From Papio anubis (Eukaryota > Chordata > Mammalia > Primates > Cercopithecidae), in NCBI RefSeq assembly GCF_008728515.1, contig NC_044980.1, positions 58,773,590 to 58,837,589 on the forward strand: a stretch of 64,000 bases of DNA. The letters are read 5' to 3'. Below the pieces are notes generated by a model, which saw nothing but the letters and a program-made list of their open reading frames with translations, made no database searches and had not been told where the DNA came from. This document shows, piece by piece, positions 24,806-35,005 of this stretch. Position 1 is the first letter of the stretch. Each line of letters begins with the position of its first letter. Position numbers and translations under genes: made by a program.

Positions 24806-25181
24806 TGATATGTTTTGGCTGTGTCCCCACCAAAAATCTCATCTTGAATTGTAATCCCCATAATCCCCACCTGTCAAGGGAGAGACCAAGTTTGAAGGTA
24901 ATTGAATCATGGGTGCAGTTTCCTTTATGCTGTTCTCATGATAGTCAGTGAGTTCTCATAAGATCTGATGGTTTTGTAAGTGTGTGGTAGTTCTTTCATT
25001 CACAGGAAGGACTGCCACTTTGTGAAGAAGGGGCCTTGCTTCCCTTTCACATTCCGCCATGATTGTAAGTTTCGTGAGGCCTCCCCAGCCATGCTGAACT
25101 GCAAGTCAATTAAACTTCTTTCCTTTATAAATTACCTAGTCTCAGGAAGTTCTTTATAGCAGTGTGCAACGGACTAATACA
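24806..25181 (+). mobile_element. MST (MaLR) solitary LTR with perfect target duplication
   Basis: Begins TGATATGTTTTGGCTGTG and ends GACTAATACA. It follows MST LTRs throughout ('gaattgtaatccccata', 'aattgaatcatgggtg', 'ctcatgatagtcagtgagt', 'ccgccatgattgtaagttt', 'gcaagtcaattaaac'). The 5-bp sequence CATTG flanks it on both sides (24801-24805 and 25182-25186), a perfect LTR-element target duplication. No internal region, so a solo LTR. Confidence 0.96.
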
Positions 25182-25186
25182 CATTG

Positions 25187-25774
25187 TTAGCATTTGAAGT
25201 AATCAGGAGTTCACCCTCCAGGACTGGGGTTGCTACAAGACCCTCAAATATCAATATCTGAATCTGCACTAGACAGTTTGTATAGTATTACAAAGAACCT
25301 TACAAGTACATTTTCACTGCTGAAATTAGTGATGTTCAAGATACGTGTTTGGCTTGGAATTTTATACAGGCACCTCTGCCCTTCATGAATGAAGTCAAAC
25401 TCTGAGCTATACGAGCTATTTATCTCCATATCCTTGTTTGGATCTTCCTAATTATTTTTGTAGGTAATTACTATTTTCTATTTTCAACTGCCCACGTTTC
25501 ATGTCTGCTAAAGGGATTTCACACATTAGAGTCCTTAACTTCTAAGGGCTCAAAGTCTTAAAACTATCCAGTGCTTCCCTTTACAGTTGTAGCATGAAGC
25601 CTAATATCTCTGAAAACTCCAGAGCACCCACACCTTCATTCTTCTTTCTTCCTTGTCAGGGATTGTTGTGAAATTATTGGACATCATCTTATGTTTCTTT
25701 TCTGCTTTTAAATCATAGATAAGAATATGTTTGTCTTCAGGGAGAGTCACATGATGAGGTTGGAGTAGTTTTCT
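25187..25774. other. Unassigned intergenic sequence
   Basis: No confident feature. Weak resemblance to an L2 fragment around 25560-25650 was not strong enough to call. Confidence 0.35.
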
Positions 25775-26070
25775 CCACAAAACATTGTTGAAATCAATTA
25801 AAGAATACCTAAATAAATGGAAAGATATTTCATGCTCATAAATCAGATGACTTGATATTGTTAAAATGGCAATACTCCTCAAATTGATCTACAAATTCAA
25901 TGCAATCCCAATCAAAGTTCTAAGCTGGCTTTTTGAAGAAATTGAAAAGCTTATCCCAAAATTCATATAGAAATTCAAGGAACCCAAAGACTCAAAATAA
26001 TATTGAAAAAGAACAAAGTTGGAGAACTCACATTTCCCAATTTCAAAACTTGCTACAAAGCTACAACAAT

Positions 26071-26372
26071 TGGCCAGGTGCGGTGGCTCATGCCTGTAAT
26101 CCAGCACTTTGGGAGGCCAAGGTGGGTGGATCACAAGGTCAGGAATTCAAGACCAGCCTGTTCAATATGGTGAAACCCCGTCTCTACTAAAAATACAAAA
26201 AAATTAGCTGGGCATGGTGGCACATGCCTGTAATCCCAGCTATTCAGGAGGCTGAGGCAGGAGGATTGCTTGAACCTGGGAGGTGGAGGTTGCAGTGAGC
26301 CAAGATAGCACCATTGCACTCCTGCCTGGGCAACAGACTGAGACTCCATCTCAAAAAAAAAAAAAAAAAAAA
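26071..26372 (+). mobile_element. AluS, full length, in L1M
   Basis: Starts 'ggccaggtgcggtggctca', has both monomers and ends in about 22 A. A perfect target duplication AAAGCTACAACAAT lies at 26057-26070 and 26373-26386. 'gatcacaaggtcagg' is shared by AluSc/Sg and AluY, so the subfamily is left open. Confidence 0.97.
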
Positions 26373-26514
26373 AAAGCTACAACAATCAAAATAGTGTGCT
26401 ACTGGCATACATATAGTTACAGATATATATCAACAAATATAATTGAGAGTCTAGAAAGAAATTGTTACTTTTTTAGGCAATTTATTTTTAATGTGGGTGT
26501 CAAAACAATTGAGG

Positions 26515-26905
26515 ACTGGATTAAGAAAATGTGGCATATATCCACCATGGAATACTATGCAGCCATAAAACATGATGAGTTCATGTCCTTTGTAGGGACA
26601 TGGATGAAGCTGTAAACCATCATTCTCAGCAAACTATCGCAAGGACAGAAAACCAAACACCGCATGTTCTCACTTACAGGGGGGAATTGAGCAATGAGAA
26701 CACTTGGACACAGGAAGGGGAACATCACACACAGGGGCCTGTCGTGGGGTAGGGGGAGGGGGGAGGGATAGCATTAGGAGATATACCTAATGTAAATGAC
26801 GAGTTAATGGGTGCAGCACACCAACACGGCATGTATATACATATGTAACAAACCTGCACGTTGTGCACATGTACCCTAGAACTTAAAGTGTAATTTTAAA
26901 AAAAG
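26515..26905 (+). mobile_element. 5'-truncated L1PA 3' end, in L1M
   Basis: Carries the last part of ORF2 ('atgtggcatatatccacca', 'gcagccataaaacatgatg'), a stop within 'gggggaattgagcaatg', the L1PA 3' UTR and a short A tail. A perfect 10-bp target duplication ACAATTGAGG flanks it (26505-26514, 26906-26915). About 390 bp, a typical heavily 5'-truncated insertion. Confidence 0.95.
26746..26767 (+). other. G-quadruplex-prone tract in L1PA 3' UTR
   Basis: Four runs of three or more G within 22 nt (gggg, ggggg, gggggg, ggg), the known G-rich polypurine block of L1PA 3' UTRs. Confidence 0.8.
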
Positions 26906-27535
26906 ACAATTGAGGTGGAAAGAATAGTCTTTACAACAAATAGTGCTAGGACAACTAGATATACATATGGGAAAAAATGAAGTTGAACAACTACCTCATA
27001 CCACAAAAAAAAATGAACTCAAAATGTTTAAAGACCTAAATTTAAGAGCTAAAACTATAAAACTGTTAGAAGAAAATATAGGTATAATTTTCATGGTAAG
27101 ACAACTTATAGAATGACAGAAAATATTTTCAAATCATATATCTCATAAGGGACTTGTATACATTCTATAAAATGAATGAACCTTGAAAACAAAATCTTTC
27201 ACAAACAGTGAAAGAAGTCGACCACAAAAAAGCACATAGTGTATGACTCCATTTATGGTGTAGTGCCCACACAGGCAAATCTATAGAGAGAGAACGTAGG
27301 TTAGTGGTGGCCTAAGACTCGTGGGGAGGTCATTAGGGAGGAGAAAAGAGTTGGAAAATGGAGGATGACTGCTAATGGGTACAGCGTTTTTGATGGGAAC
27401 GATAAAAAAAAGTTCTAAAATTGATTGTGGTGATGTTTGTGCAACTGTGAATACACTGAAAACCACTGAATTATATACTTTATGAACTGGAAGCTATGTT
27501 AATAACAACTCAAAAAAGCTATTATTAAAAAGTTA

Positions 27536-28198
27536 GGAATGCACTTTTGAATATCCTGTCCCTAACTAAAATAAAATAAAAAGACCAAAAAAATGGTCAA
27601 TTTTATGGGAAAAGAAAATTGTGTACTATTGTTACTTTAATTTTTAAGATATTTTATACCAAACACACACACACACACACACACACAAAACTCTGGTGAG
27701 CACAGTAGGATACCTTCAAAGTAACAGACATATCAAACTCTGTTTCATCCTGTATCCATACATTTAATGGTGAAACCTGTTTCCTGATCCAACAGGGTTA
27801 GCTAATGCTTCTGACAGAACATTGCCATTTTCTCCAAATGAATGATTCATGTACAGTCCTTGTCAGAGCACCTGAAAAGATTTTTTAAAAAGCAGGGTTT
27901 TCACTGGGTTTATAGGAAAAGAGTGTTTCAATGTTTTGTGCCTGCTGGCTAACAAAAAAATGCATTTATGTGGCAGTATTTGGTTCATAAAATATTTCAT
28001 TTTTACAGGTCTTGTGATAGCAGTGTTGTAGAGTAGGAAACTCAGTTTCTATCTTTTTTTAGTTGCCAGAGGCTTCTATTTTGCCAATGTAATCTGACAA
28101 TTATGAACAGTTGATTGGCCAACTCAATTTACAACACATCAAATAAGGTATGATGCAAGATTTCTCTGTAATTCTATATTGTACATTCTGTATTGCAC
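27536..28198. other. Mostly unassigned; contains a (CA)n tract
   Basis: A pure CA run lies at 27663-27687. Otherwise no feature recognised. Confidence 0.5.
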
Positions 28199-28245
28199 AA
28201 TTCTGTATTGCATTGTTCAAGATGAGCACAATGCAATACAGAATT
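28199..28245. repeat. Perfect 18-bp inverted repeat (hairpin)
   Basis: Left arm AATTCTGTATTGCATTGT at 28199-28216 and its exact reverse complement at 28228-28245, with an 11-nt loop. Two degenerate direct copies of the left-arm core (attctgtattgca) stand immediately upstream from about 28171. Confidence 0.97.
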
Positions 28246-28479
28246 TATTTGTTTCTGTATAAAGCTGTTTGTCAAGTAATGAGTTTGACTAAATAGGAAT
28301 CTCATCGACAATATTTATAGATAAATACCTGATTTGCCACAGCTACTTTCAAAACAATGTCTCAGATATTCCAGAGATTTATAATTCTCAAGCACCAGTA
28401 CTTTTAAGATTCCAATCATTTTAATTAAAAATGTACACCAATATAAATAAGGTCTTATGTTTTCCTTTTTCTGTGCTTG

Positions 28480-28585
28480 CTATGTGATCTTAGACAAAAT
28501 TAGATACCTTTCTAGACCTCAATTTTCTCATAGATAAAATGAGGAATTAAACTAAATGATTTAAAAATTCCATACTGGTTCTAAT
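28480..28585 (+). repeat. MIR SINE fragment
   Basis: 'tatgtgatcttagacaaaat', 'agacctcaattttctcat' and 'gataaaatgagga' follow the sense MIR core. Confidence 0.65.
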
Positions 28586-28599
28586 TATTCATAAATCCC

Positions 28600-28930
28600 T
28601 TCATTCAGGAACAATTTTTTGAGAACTGACCCACATTAGCCAATGCACTAGGCAAGAGGTAAAGCAACGTGGGTGGTTTATAAGACTAAACATAAGACAG
28701 ATAAAATGAGAGTTTGATCTCATAAAGTCTTTGGGCAGTATATGAAGTCTCATGAAAGAGATATGACCAAGGTTAAGAAAATAAAGAGCATGACTGGCTT
28801 CATTCTAAAGGAAGCTTTCAAAAATTTCATGAAGAAAGGGACAGTTGAGTTCAAAAATCTTTAAGAAGAAATAGGGCTTGGACAGACAGAAATTGAATCA
28901 GGAAGGAGTAATTATTTAGCACATGCAGAC
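28600..28930 (-). repeat. Possible L2 3' fragment
   Basis: 'ccttcattcaggaac..tttttgag..ctgac' followed by 'aatgcactaggcaag' resembles the antisense L2 3' end. The remainder is too diverged to be sure. Confidence 0.3.
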
Positions 28931-29489
28931 CATAGTTGAGTGCACATAACAAAGCAATATATTTCCCCCCAATTCAGCCCCAGCCCTTTCCTTGGAAATT
29001 TGAATTCATATAACTATTTTTATGTGTAAATATAGTTACAGTTTTTCATGGGCCTAAAAAATTTACCATTTGTGAAAGTCTTAATTTTTTTTTAAAGAAC
29101 AGAGATAATCATGGCTTTAGACAGCTTCATATCAGTTGGCTGTTGCATTGATTTTCCCTCTTCTGACAATCACAGGCAAGACACAGAGCTGCTAATATCT
29201 CTTGGCAGACAATGACTTGAAAAGAGTGCTAGTATTTTGTATAAAGATCAGCATATGCTACTCAAAAAATAAAAAAATACTTGTCTTTTTCTGGTTCAAA
29301 AGAATGCCATTGTGGAATATCAAAATTTACTGCATTATACTATGAGTAAGAAAGGTGGAGAGTCATGGGCTATTTATACATGTGTAGCCATGAAATCAAG
29401 ACAAATGCATTTTATATAAAGCCTCGTAGAGTTTTCTTTATAGACACACACACATATACACAGACATAAATATATGTATATTCACTATT
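28931..29489. other. Unassigned intergenic sequence
   Basis: No feature recognised apart from a short imperfect CA/TA stretch near 29445-29475. Confidence 0.35.
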
Positions 29490-29690
29490 TTATATTATCT
29501 CATTAAGTCCTCCCTACACGAATGAGGTAATGACTACAATTACCCTTTTTTTGATGAGGAAATTAAAGCACAACAGGGTTAAATAATTTGATCAAAGTTG
29601 CTACTAGCAAATAGCAGAGCCAGATTTCGAGTCTATGGCTGTCTGATTCTAGAATATGCACTTAATTCCTCTACACCTGAGTGTCACTAT
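29490..29690 (-). repeat. MIR SINE
   Basis: 'attatctcattaagtcctcc', 'gatgaggaaattaaagcac', 'agcagagccagatttcgag', 'gtctgattctagaatatgc' match antisense MIR in order. Confidence 0.75.
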
Positions 29691-30045
29691 CTATTTGCCT
29701 AATTAACAGAGACAGATGCAGAATTCTGCACCTGTTTCACCACAAGTATAAAAACAATATCAAGCCAACCAAAGGATAAGATGCACTTATAATAGTTTCT
29801 TCACCTGAGATTTAGTCTCCCAGGTGCAAATAATCAAAAAGCATATTTAACATACCAGGAGACTTCAATAGAAAGCTCGGTGGCAAGCTGCAGATATACA
29901 TTGGATAAAACCTGAAGCTTATTGAGCCATATACATATTTATAAGCCTGAAGATGTTAACGCTAGCAAAGGGATTAAAACAAATGAGATGGTACTTTAAA
30001 ATATTCCCTGGAGAGATTAAGAAAAATAAAAGCTGTCATTGGGAA

Positions 30046-30092
<47 letters not shown>

Positions 30093-31019
30093 TACCAACA
30101 CACAGAGAGACAGACAGAGAAAGAGAGAGGCAAAGATAATTTTTAAAGTCAGAAGCTATTAAGCATAGTTCTCAAAAATTGAATTGTTACTGAAAAAAAA
30201 ATATTTCGGCAGTCAGGAAGCAATAAAAAGTATCCGAATAATAGTAACGGTTGTAAAATCTTCCAAGAATTCAACCATTGAAGTAGCTGACAAAGAATAG
30301 CTGGTATATTGGAAACTGTCAGAATTAATAAAATTTTGTGACTAGCATTATAAGGTCAGAAGAATTGGTAAGCATGTTTACTGATTTACTCAAATTATCA
30401 ATAAAAGAAAACCAAAAGATTAAATATCTTGATATTCAAATACCTAGAAAAAAGAACTGAAATTTTGGGGAAATATTAAATAGTAAAAATATAATTGCAG
30501 TTCAGAGACTTCCTGAATCTATGTGGAGATTATTTTCTATGATAAATAAATATCAGTGTTAACGCAAATAGCATCCTCAAGGTAAATTTTTCTATTTCTA
30601 CTACTTAAAGCATCCTATAGATAAAACGAGAGGTCTGATCTCATAAAGTCTCTAAAGTCTCTAAAATGAAGACTTTACTTAAATAAAAACTCTAAAGTCT
30701 CATAAAGTCTCTAAAATAGGTGAAAAATACATGATTTTGATAGCAATAATTATGTATATATTTATAAGCATTATGCTCCCAAAAGAAGTTGTATCAAGAC
30801 TTTTGGCCAATTGATTGGTCATACTATCATTATACAACCATCATTTAATCTGAAATTATAAAAGATAGTAACAATGAAAGCCAGCATTGAAAAATTACAT
30901 GAAGATATAAAAATTACCTATATTTCAGAGTAAAAAGAGAAGACAGTAGAATCTCTAAATAAAATGGATAATAGACACACTTTTAAAACATAGTAAGGCC
31001 AATACTTAATTGTTATTGT
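29691..31019. other. Unassigned sequence with (CA)n and GA-rich tract
   Basis: Holds a long CA run at 30048-30090 followed by a GA/CAGA-rich stretch to about 30130, and a cluster of 'taaagtctc' motifs at about 30637-30716. No gene; the 69-codon ORF at 29953-30162 reads the microsatellite. Confidence 0.6.
30048..30090. repeat. (CA)n microsatellite
   Basis: About 21 uninterrupted CA units, among the longest in the window, followed by a CA/GA mix. Confidence 0.97.
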
Positions 31020-31225
31020 GGCAACTGAAAATGGAGTCCTATGAGCCTAACTCCAATCTCTGCATTCTCTGCTATGATTCATGTGCTTTCAGCTAGTTAC
31101 TTAAAACTCCAAACTTCACTTTAATTATCTGTTTTTAAAAAGTGATAATAGCATGCAGAAATAAATTGAAGTAAAATACCAAGGGCTTTCCCAGAATGCC
31201 TGGCACATAGTAATGCCAAACAAAT
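31020..31225 (+). repeat. MIR SINE
   Basis: Diverged sense MIR ending with the diagnostic 'atgcctggcacatagtaatg'. Confidence 0.65.
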
Positions 31226-33516
31226 TTTAGCTATCTTCCTCCCAGAAAGAACTTTCTGTTCAAAGTTCTTTCTTCTGGAAAATTGGAAATGTGGTATAAG
31301 TTATAGACTTTGAGAGGCTTGTAGCCTTGTTCGAATGATGAAATATATACTCAGGGAACAGTTAAAGATTATGAGCGTTTTATAATAATATAAGTACTAA
31401 CTGTTCAAAAAACAGAGAAATCGAAGAAGGCACAAATTGTGGTTAACTATAAGGCTACAAGAGCAGATAAGACCTAAGAAGGATCCTGATGTACAAGCAG
31501 GTTTGGATATGTGAAGGGGAGGGAGGAGCCTTTTCCAAGTCACAAGAGCAATAGGTCTGGAAATTGGCCCTCCACCTTCCTGGCACAATCCAGCCAACCC
31601 AAAGCTTAGCCTTGGGGAGCAACAGCACCAGACACCATCTGCTTGTCAGACTTACCTCAAGGGGGCTTTCATCTATCTCAGTCAGCTTTACCAAATCCCC
31701 CTTCCCAATGCATTTGCCTGCCAGGGTCCTCACACTCTCCAAAACTACTTCCTGCCTTAATGAAATTTATGAAGAGAAACATCAAAATTTGTTATTCTGA
31801 ATCAAGAGGTTGGGGATGTATCAGAATTCCTAGGGGACAGAAGAGCACGTGAGGAGGATCTAGCATAGGTAATTCTGATACCCCACACTCTAAGAACATC
31901 TGACATAAATTTTATGCTAAAGAAATCAACAAGAGTCAAACACTAGCAAGACATCAATAGAAGTCAGACATATGAATAGATGTGGAGGCAAAACAGACAG
32001 AATAGCAGGAACCAATGATGTGTGGTCATCATAAAGAGCTGAAGAACATCTCAGGCCAATGGCATCTGTGTGGAATATTAAAAAATTGATATATGGCCCC
32101 AGAATACCAATATTTTATTCAGTACTTTTCAACAGAGTGTGACCTATGCAGCTGAAATTACCAGGCTTCTCTTTCCAAGTGAAAAAAGTATGCATTCAAT
32201 ATTTTCCCATCCTAAAACAGGATTATAAATGACAACAGACCTCTCAAAATCATGGCTTCAGTTACATAAAAATCAGTCTTATGTACAATGTGGAGATGTC
32301 AGTTGGTCCTGTATCTGAGATTCAGCCACAGCCACATACAGGTTATCAGGCAAGGTGTGCAAAAATGGTGATCATGACAGGTAAGTGTTTACAAAATGAG
32401 AGTTCCCTCCCTTGCAGACAACTGTGCAGCAGCATACAGAGGTGAACAGTGATGCTATACATAGCTCCCGCTAACTGATATGCCTATCAAGTATGTTTCC
32501 ATCCTAAAATGAATGCAAATTGCCCTGAGTACTTTTTAGCCTAAATTTAGATGTAAAAATATGGTAATGGATGTGCTTTCTTTCATATCTAAATATATTG
32601 CTGCTGACCCTGCATTATTAGGGCACACACTTGAGGCCAGCTCTCTCAAGTGTCACTGATGGATTTGCAGGTCACCTATAACCAATAGCAGAAATCAAAA
32701 CAAAACAAATCAACCTAACCGGAAATGGAGCTTATGGAGGTTACAGTGAGATTCTAGCAATTTCTTCACCCCTGAACTTATCCCCATTCCATTGCCACCC
32801 CTAAGACTTTTAAATCAGGGAAATAACATTGTCCTTTGAGAGTTCAGCTCTCATATTAACACACAGTTGCACTGAGCAGAGAGATGCCAAGCTACTTTTG
32901 AGATAGAATGGCCTTTGGATCCACAGGATCTCACTAGGTGCTGAGATGAAGCGAATGTTTTCAACCTTCCACACAAGAGAATTTTCAGTTTTCTGGCTCA
33001 GGTTCCCCATAAGTAAAGCTCACCCTCTAAGTGGCTTAGCCAGACCTATTCTAGGCTTACAGTGTTGCAGAAAAGGAAGAAAAAAAAACAGGAAAGTGAA
33101 AGTAAGGCCAAGAGTAAAATGGAAGGATCCTTGCTTGCTAGATGAATGCCCAAGCTCCCATTCTTCCTTTCATATGAAGAATTTGCACATGGCATTAAAA
33201 TGTTGGAAAAACCTTTGGATAAAACAGAAGGAGAAGAAGTCAAGTAAAGATCTGCAGATGGACCAAAATGTCAGATTTAACAAAAGTTTAGGGATTTCAC
33301 ATGAGAGTCTCTGAGAAAATTGAAGGATGCTAAAGAACTGCAAAAGAAAGAGAAAGAGTTTTGAAAAGTGTTTTTCTGAGTTTTAATTTGTGTCTTATTA
33401 CTGTTCTGTGAGAGATACAGAAAAAGAAATAATATTTTCAAAGGTGATTTTTGTAAAGGTGACTATATGCAGAGAATGAGTCACCTGAGACCCAAATAAA
33501 TTTTCATACCTATAAT
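31226..33516. other. Unassigned intergenic sequence
   Basis: About 2.3 kb. Overlapping ORFs at 31397-31852 (both strands) and a 122-codon plus-strand ORF at 32946-33314 show no recognisable domain, so I call no gene. Confidence 0.35.
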
Positions 33517-33521
33517 CTGAT

Positions 33522-33523
<2 letters not shown>

Positions 33524-33552
<29 letters not shown>
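33524..33552. repeat. (AT)n microsatellite next to the half Alu
   Basis: About 14 AT units directly abutting the Alu poly(T). It appears to have expanded from the AT end of the target duplication. Confidence 0.9.
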
Positions 33553-33569
<17 letters not shown>

Positions 33570-33682
33570 GTATTTTTAGTAGAGACGGGGTTTCACTGTG
33601 GTCTCGATCTCCTGACCTTGTGATCCGCCCGCCTCGGCCTCCCAAAGTGCTGGGATTACAGGCGTGAGCCACCGCGCCCGGC
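33553..33682 (-). mobile_element. Half Alu (left monomer, AluY/AluYR-like)
   Basis: In Alu orientation it begins with an intact 'ggccgggcgcggtggctcac', keeps most CpGs, runs to 'ctactaaaaatac' and then goes straight into a poly(A) tail: the right monomer is absent. A perfect 14-bp target duplication, CTGATTAAATATAT, flanks it (33517-33530 and 33683-33696), so it inserted in this form. Relative to AluY, 12 nt are missing between 'gagacca' and the 'gtgaaacc' block. I recall a 12-nt deletion as diagnostic of one rhesus AluYR subfamily. Confidence 0.9.
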
Positions 33683-33696
33683 CTGATTAAATATAT

Positions 33697-34114
33697 TAAC
33701 ATATGTAAAAAAGATTACTTTTTAATGTAAAGCTTATCAAAAGTAGGACTTTAAAAAGTAGGACTAGTCAGGCATGAAAACATACGAATCTAAAAAGGAG
33801 ATGCTCCAAGGCTGGTGCCTAAAAGCCTGCTATAAGAACTGCCCAAGAAGGGAGTGTTGGCCCAAGGACTGCCCTCTCTGGTTCCTGGAACAGATCACTA
33901 TTTTTGATGACCTAATGATTTGGGTTATGACAGTGTGATGTCATTCATATTTAAATCCTGTAAATGATCCTCCTTGTTCTGTCTCCGTTCTCACCAAACA
34001 ATATTTTGTATCCTGCCTAGGGGTCTCAATTTTCCTACCCTATGGTACCTCAATTAGAATTTCTCACTTCAAAAGCAACAGAAAACCCAAGTCAAAGTTG
34101 TTTAAAGACTAAGG
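33697..34114. other. Unassigned intergenic sequence
   Basis: No confident repeat. A short direct repeat of 'aaaagtaggact' occurs at about 33738-33766. Confidence 0.35.
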
Positions 34115-35005
34115 GAACACACATATAAAAATGGCTAAAATTAAAAATCTTAATAACACAAAATGTTGACAAGGATGCAGAGAAACCAAAACAGTAATCT
34201 ATTCCTGGTGGGAATGTAAAATGGCACAGCCACTCTGGAATACAGATTGGAAGTTTCTTTTAAAACTAAAAGTGGACTTACCATATGACCCAGCAACTAC
34301 ATCATTAAGCATTTATTCTAGAGAAATGAAAACATGTTCACACAGAACTTTGTACGCAAATATTTATGACAACTTATTTGTAAGAACCCAAAACTGGAAA
34401 CTACTCAAATGCCCTTCAATGGGTAAATGGTTACATAAACTGTGGTGGGTTCACACATGGAATACTACTCAAAATTAATAAGGAATGTATTATTAATACA
34501 TGAAACAATTTAGATGAGCTTAAAGACAACTATACTGAGTGAAAAAAGGCATTCTCAACTGGTTGTATACTGTATAATTCCATTTATATAATACTCTTGA
34601 AATTAAAGTATGGTAATAGAGAATAGATTAGTGGTTGTGAATAGCTGAGGATGAAGGATGGGAGTCTTGTTGGCTACAAGAGGTAACACAAAGGAGCCTC
34701 ATAGGGATAGTGCAGTTATGTGTCTTAACTTTGGTGGTAGTTACATAAAGCTACCTGTGTAATTGAAGTTCATCAAACTGCACACTCACACATGCACACA
34801 AACACGTGTGATGTATGTATAACATAAAATCAGAATGTGTTCATGGATTATACCAAGGTCAATTACCTGGTTTTAATATCACACAATAATTATGCAAAAT
34901 AACATTAACGTTGTGAGAGGCTGAGTGAACGGCACATGGGCATTTTTATTCATTTATTTGTATCTTGCTATAAATCTATAATTATTTCAAAATAAAAAGT
35001 AAAAG
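34115..35005 (+). mobile_element. L1M-age LINE-1 3' end
   Basis: Terminal ORF2 text ('gacaaggatgcagagaaacc', 'tatgacccagcaactac', 'ggaatactactcaaaatta') runs into a 3' UTR with 'atactgtataattccattt' and ends in an A-rich tail ('tttcaaaataaaaagtaaaa'). The 85-codon ORF at 34221-34478 is a remnant of ORF2. 5'-truncated and diverged. Confidence 0.8.

Larger units (their letters stand above)
25775..27535 (+). mobile_element. L1M-age LINE-1 ORF2 and 3' end, interrupted
   Basis: Sense L1 text resumes after each insertion. ORF2: 'acaaaacattgttgaaatca', 'caaattcaatgcaatccc', 'atcaaaatagtgtgctactg', 'acaaatagtgctaggacaac'. 3' region: 'gtgtatgactccatttatg', 'attgattgtggtgatgttt', 'ttatatactttatgaactgg'. 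An Alu (26071-26372) and a truncated L1PA (26515-26905) sit within it. The ORF2 relic has many stops. ORF2 coverage before the 3' UTR looks shortened, indicating an internal deletion. Confidence 0.8.

Noticed and set aside
24481..24870. 129-codon minus-strand ORF
   Set aside because: Partly antisense to the MST LTR, with no recognisable domain.
25560..25720. Possible sense L2 fragment
   Set aside because: Only short, low-quality resemblance; not supportable by eye.
32946..33314. 122-codon plus-strand ORF with a lysine-rich stretch
   Set aside because: No domain, no splice or promoter context, and A-rich composition explains the open frame.
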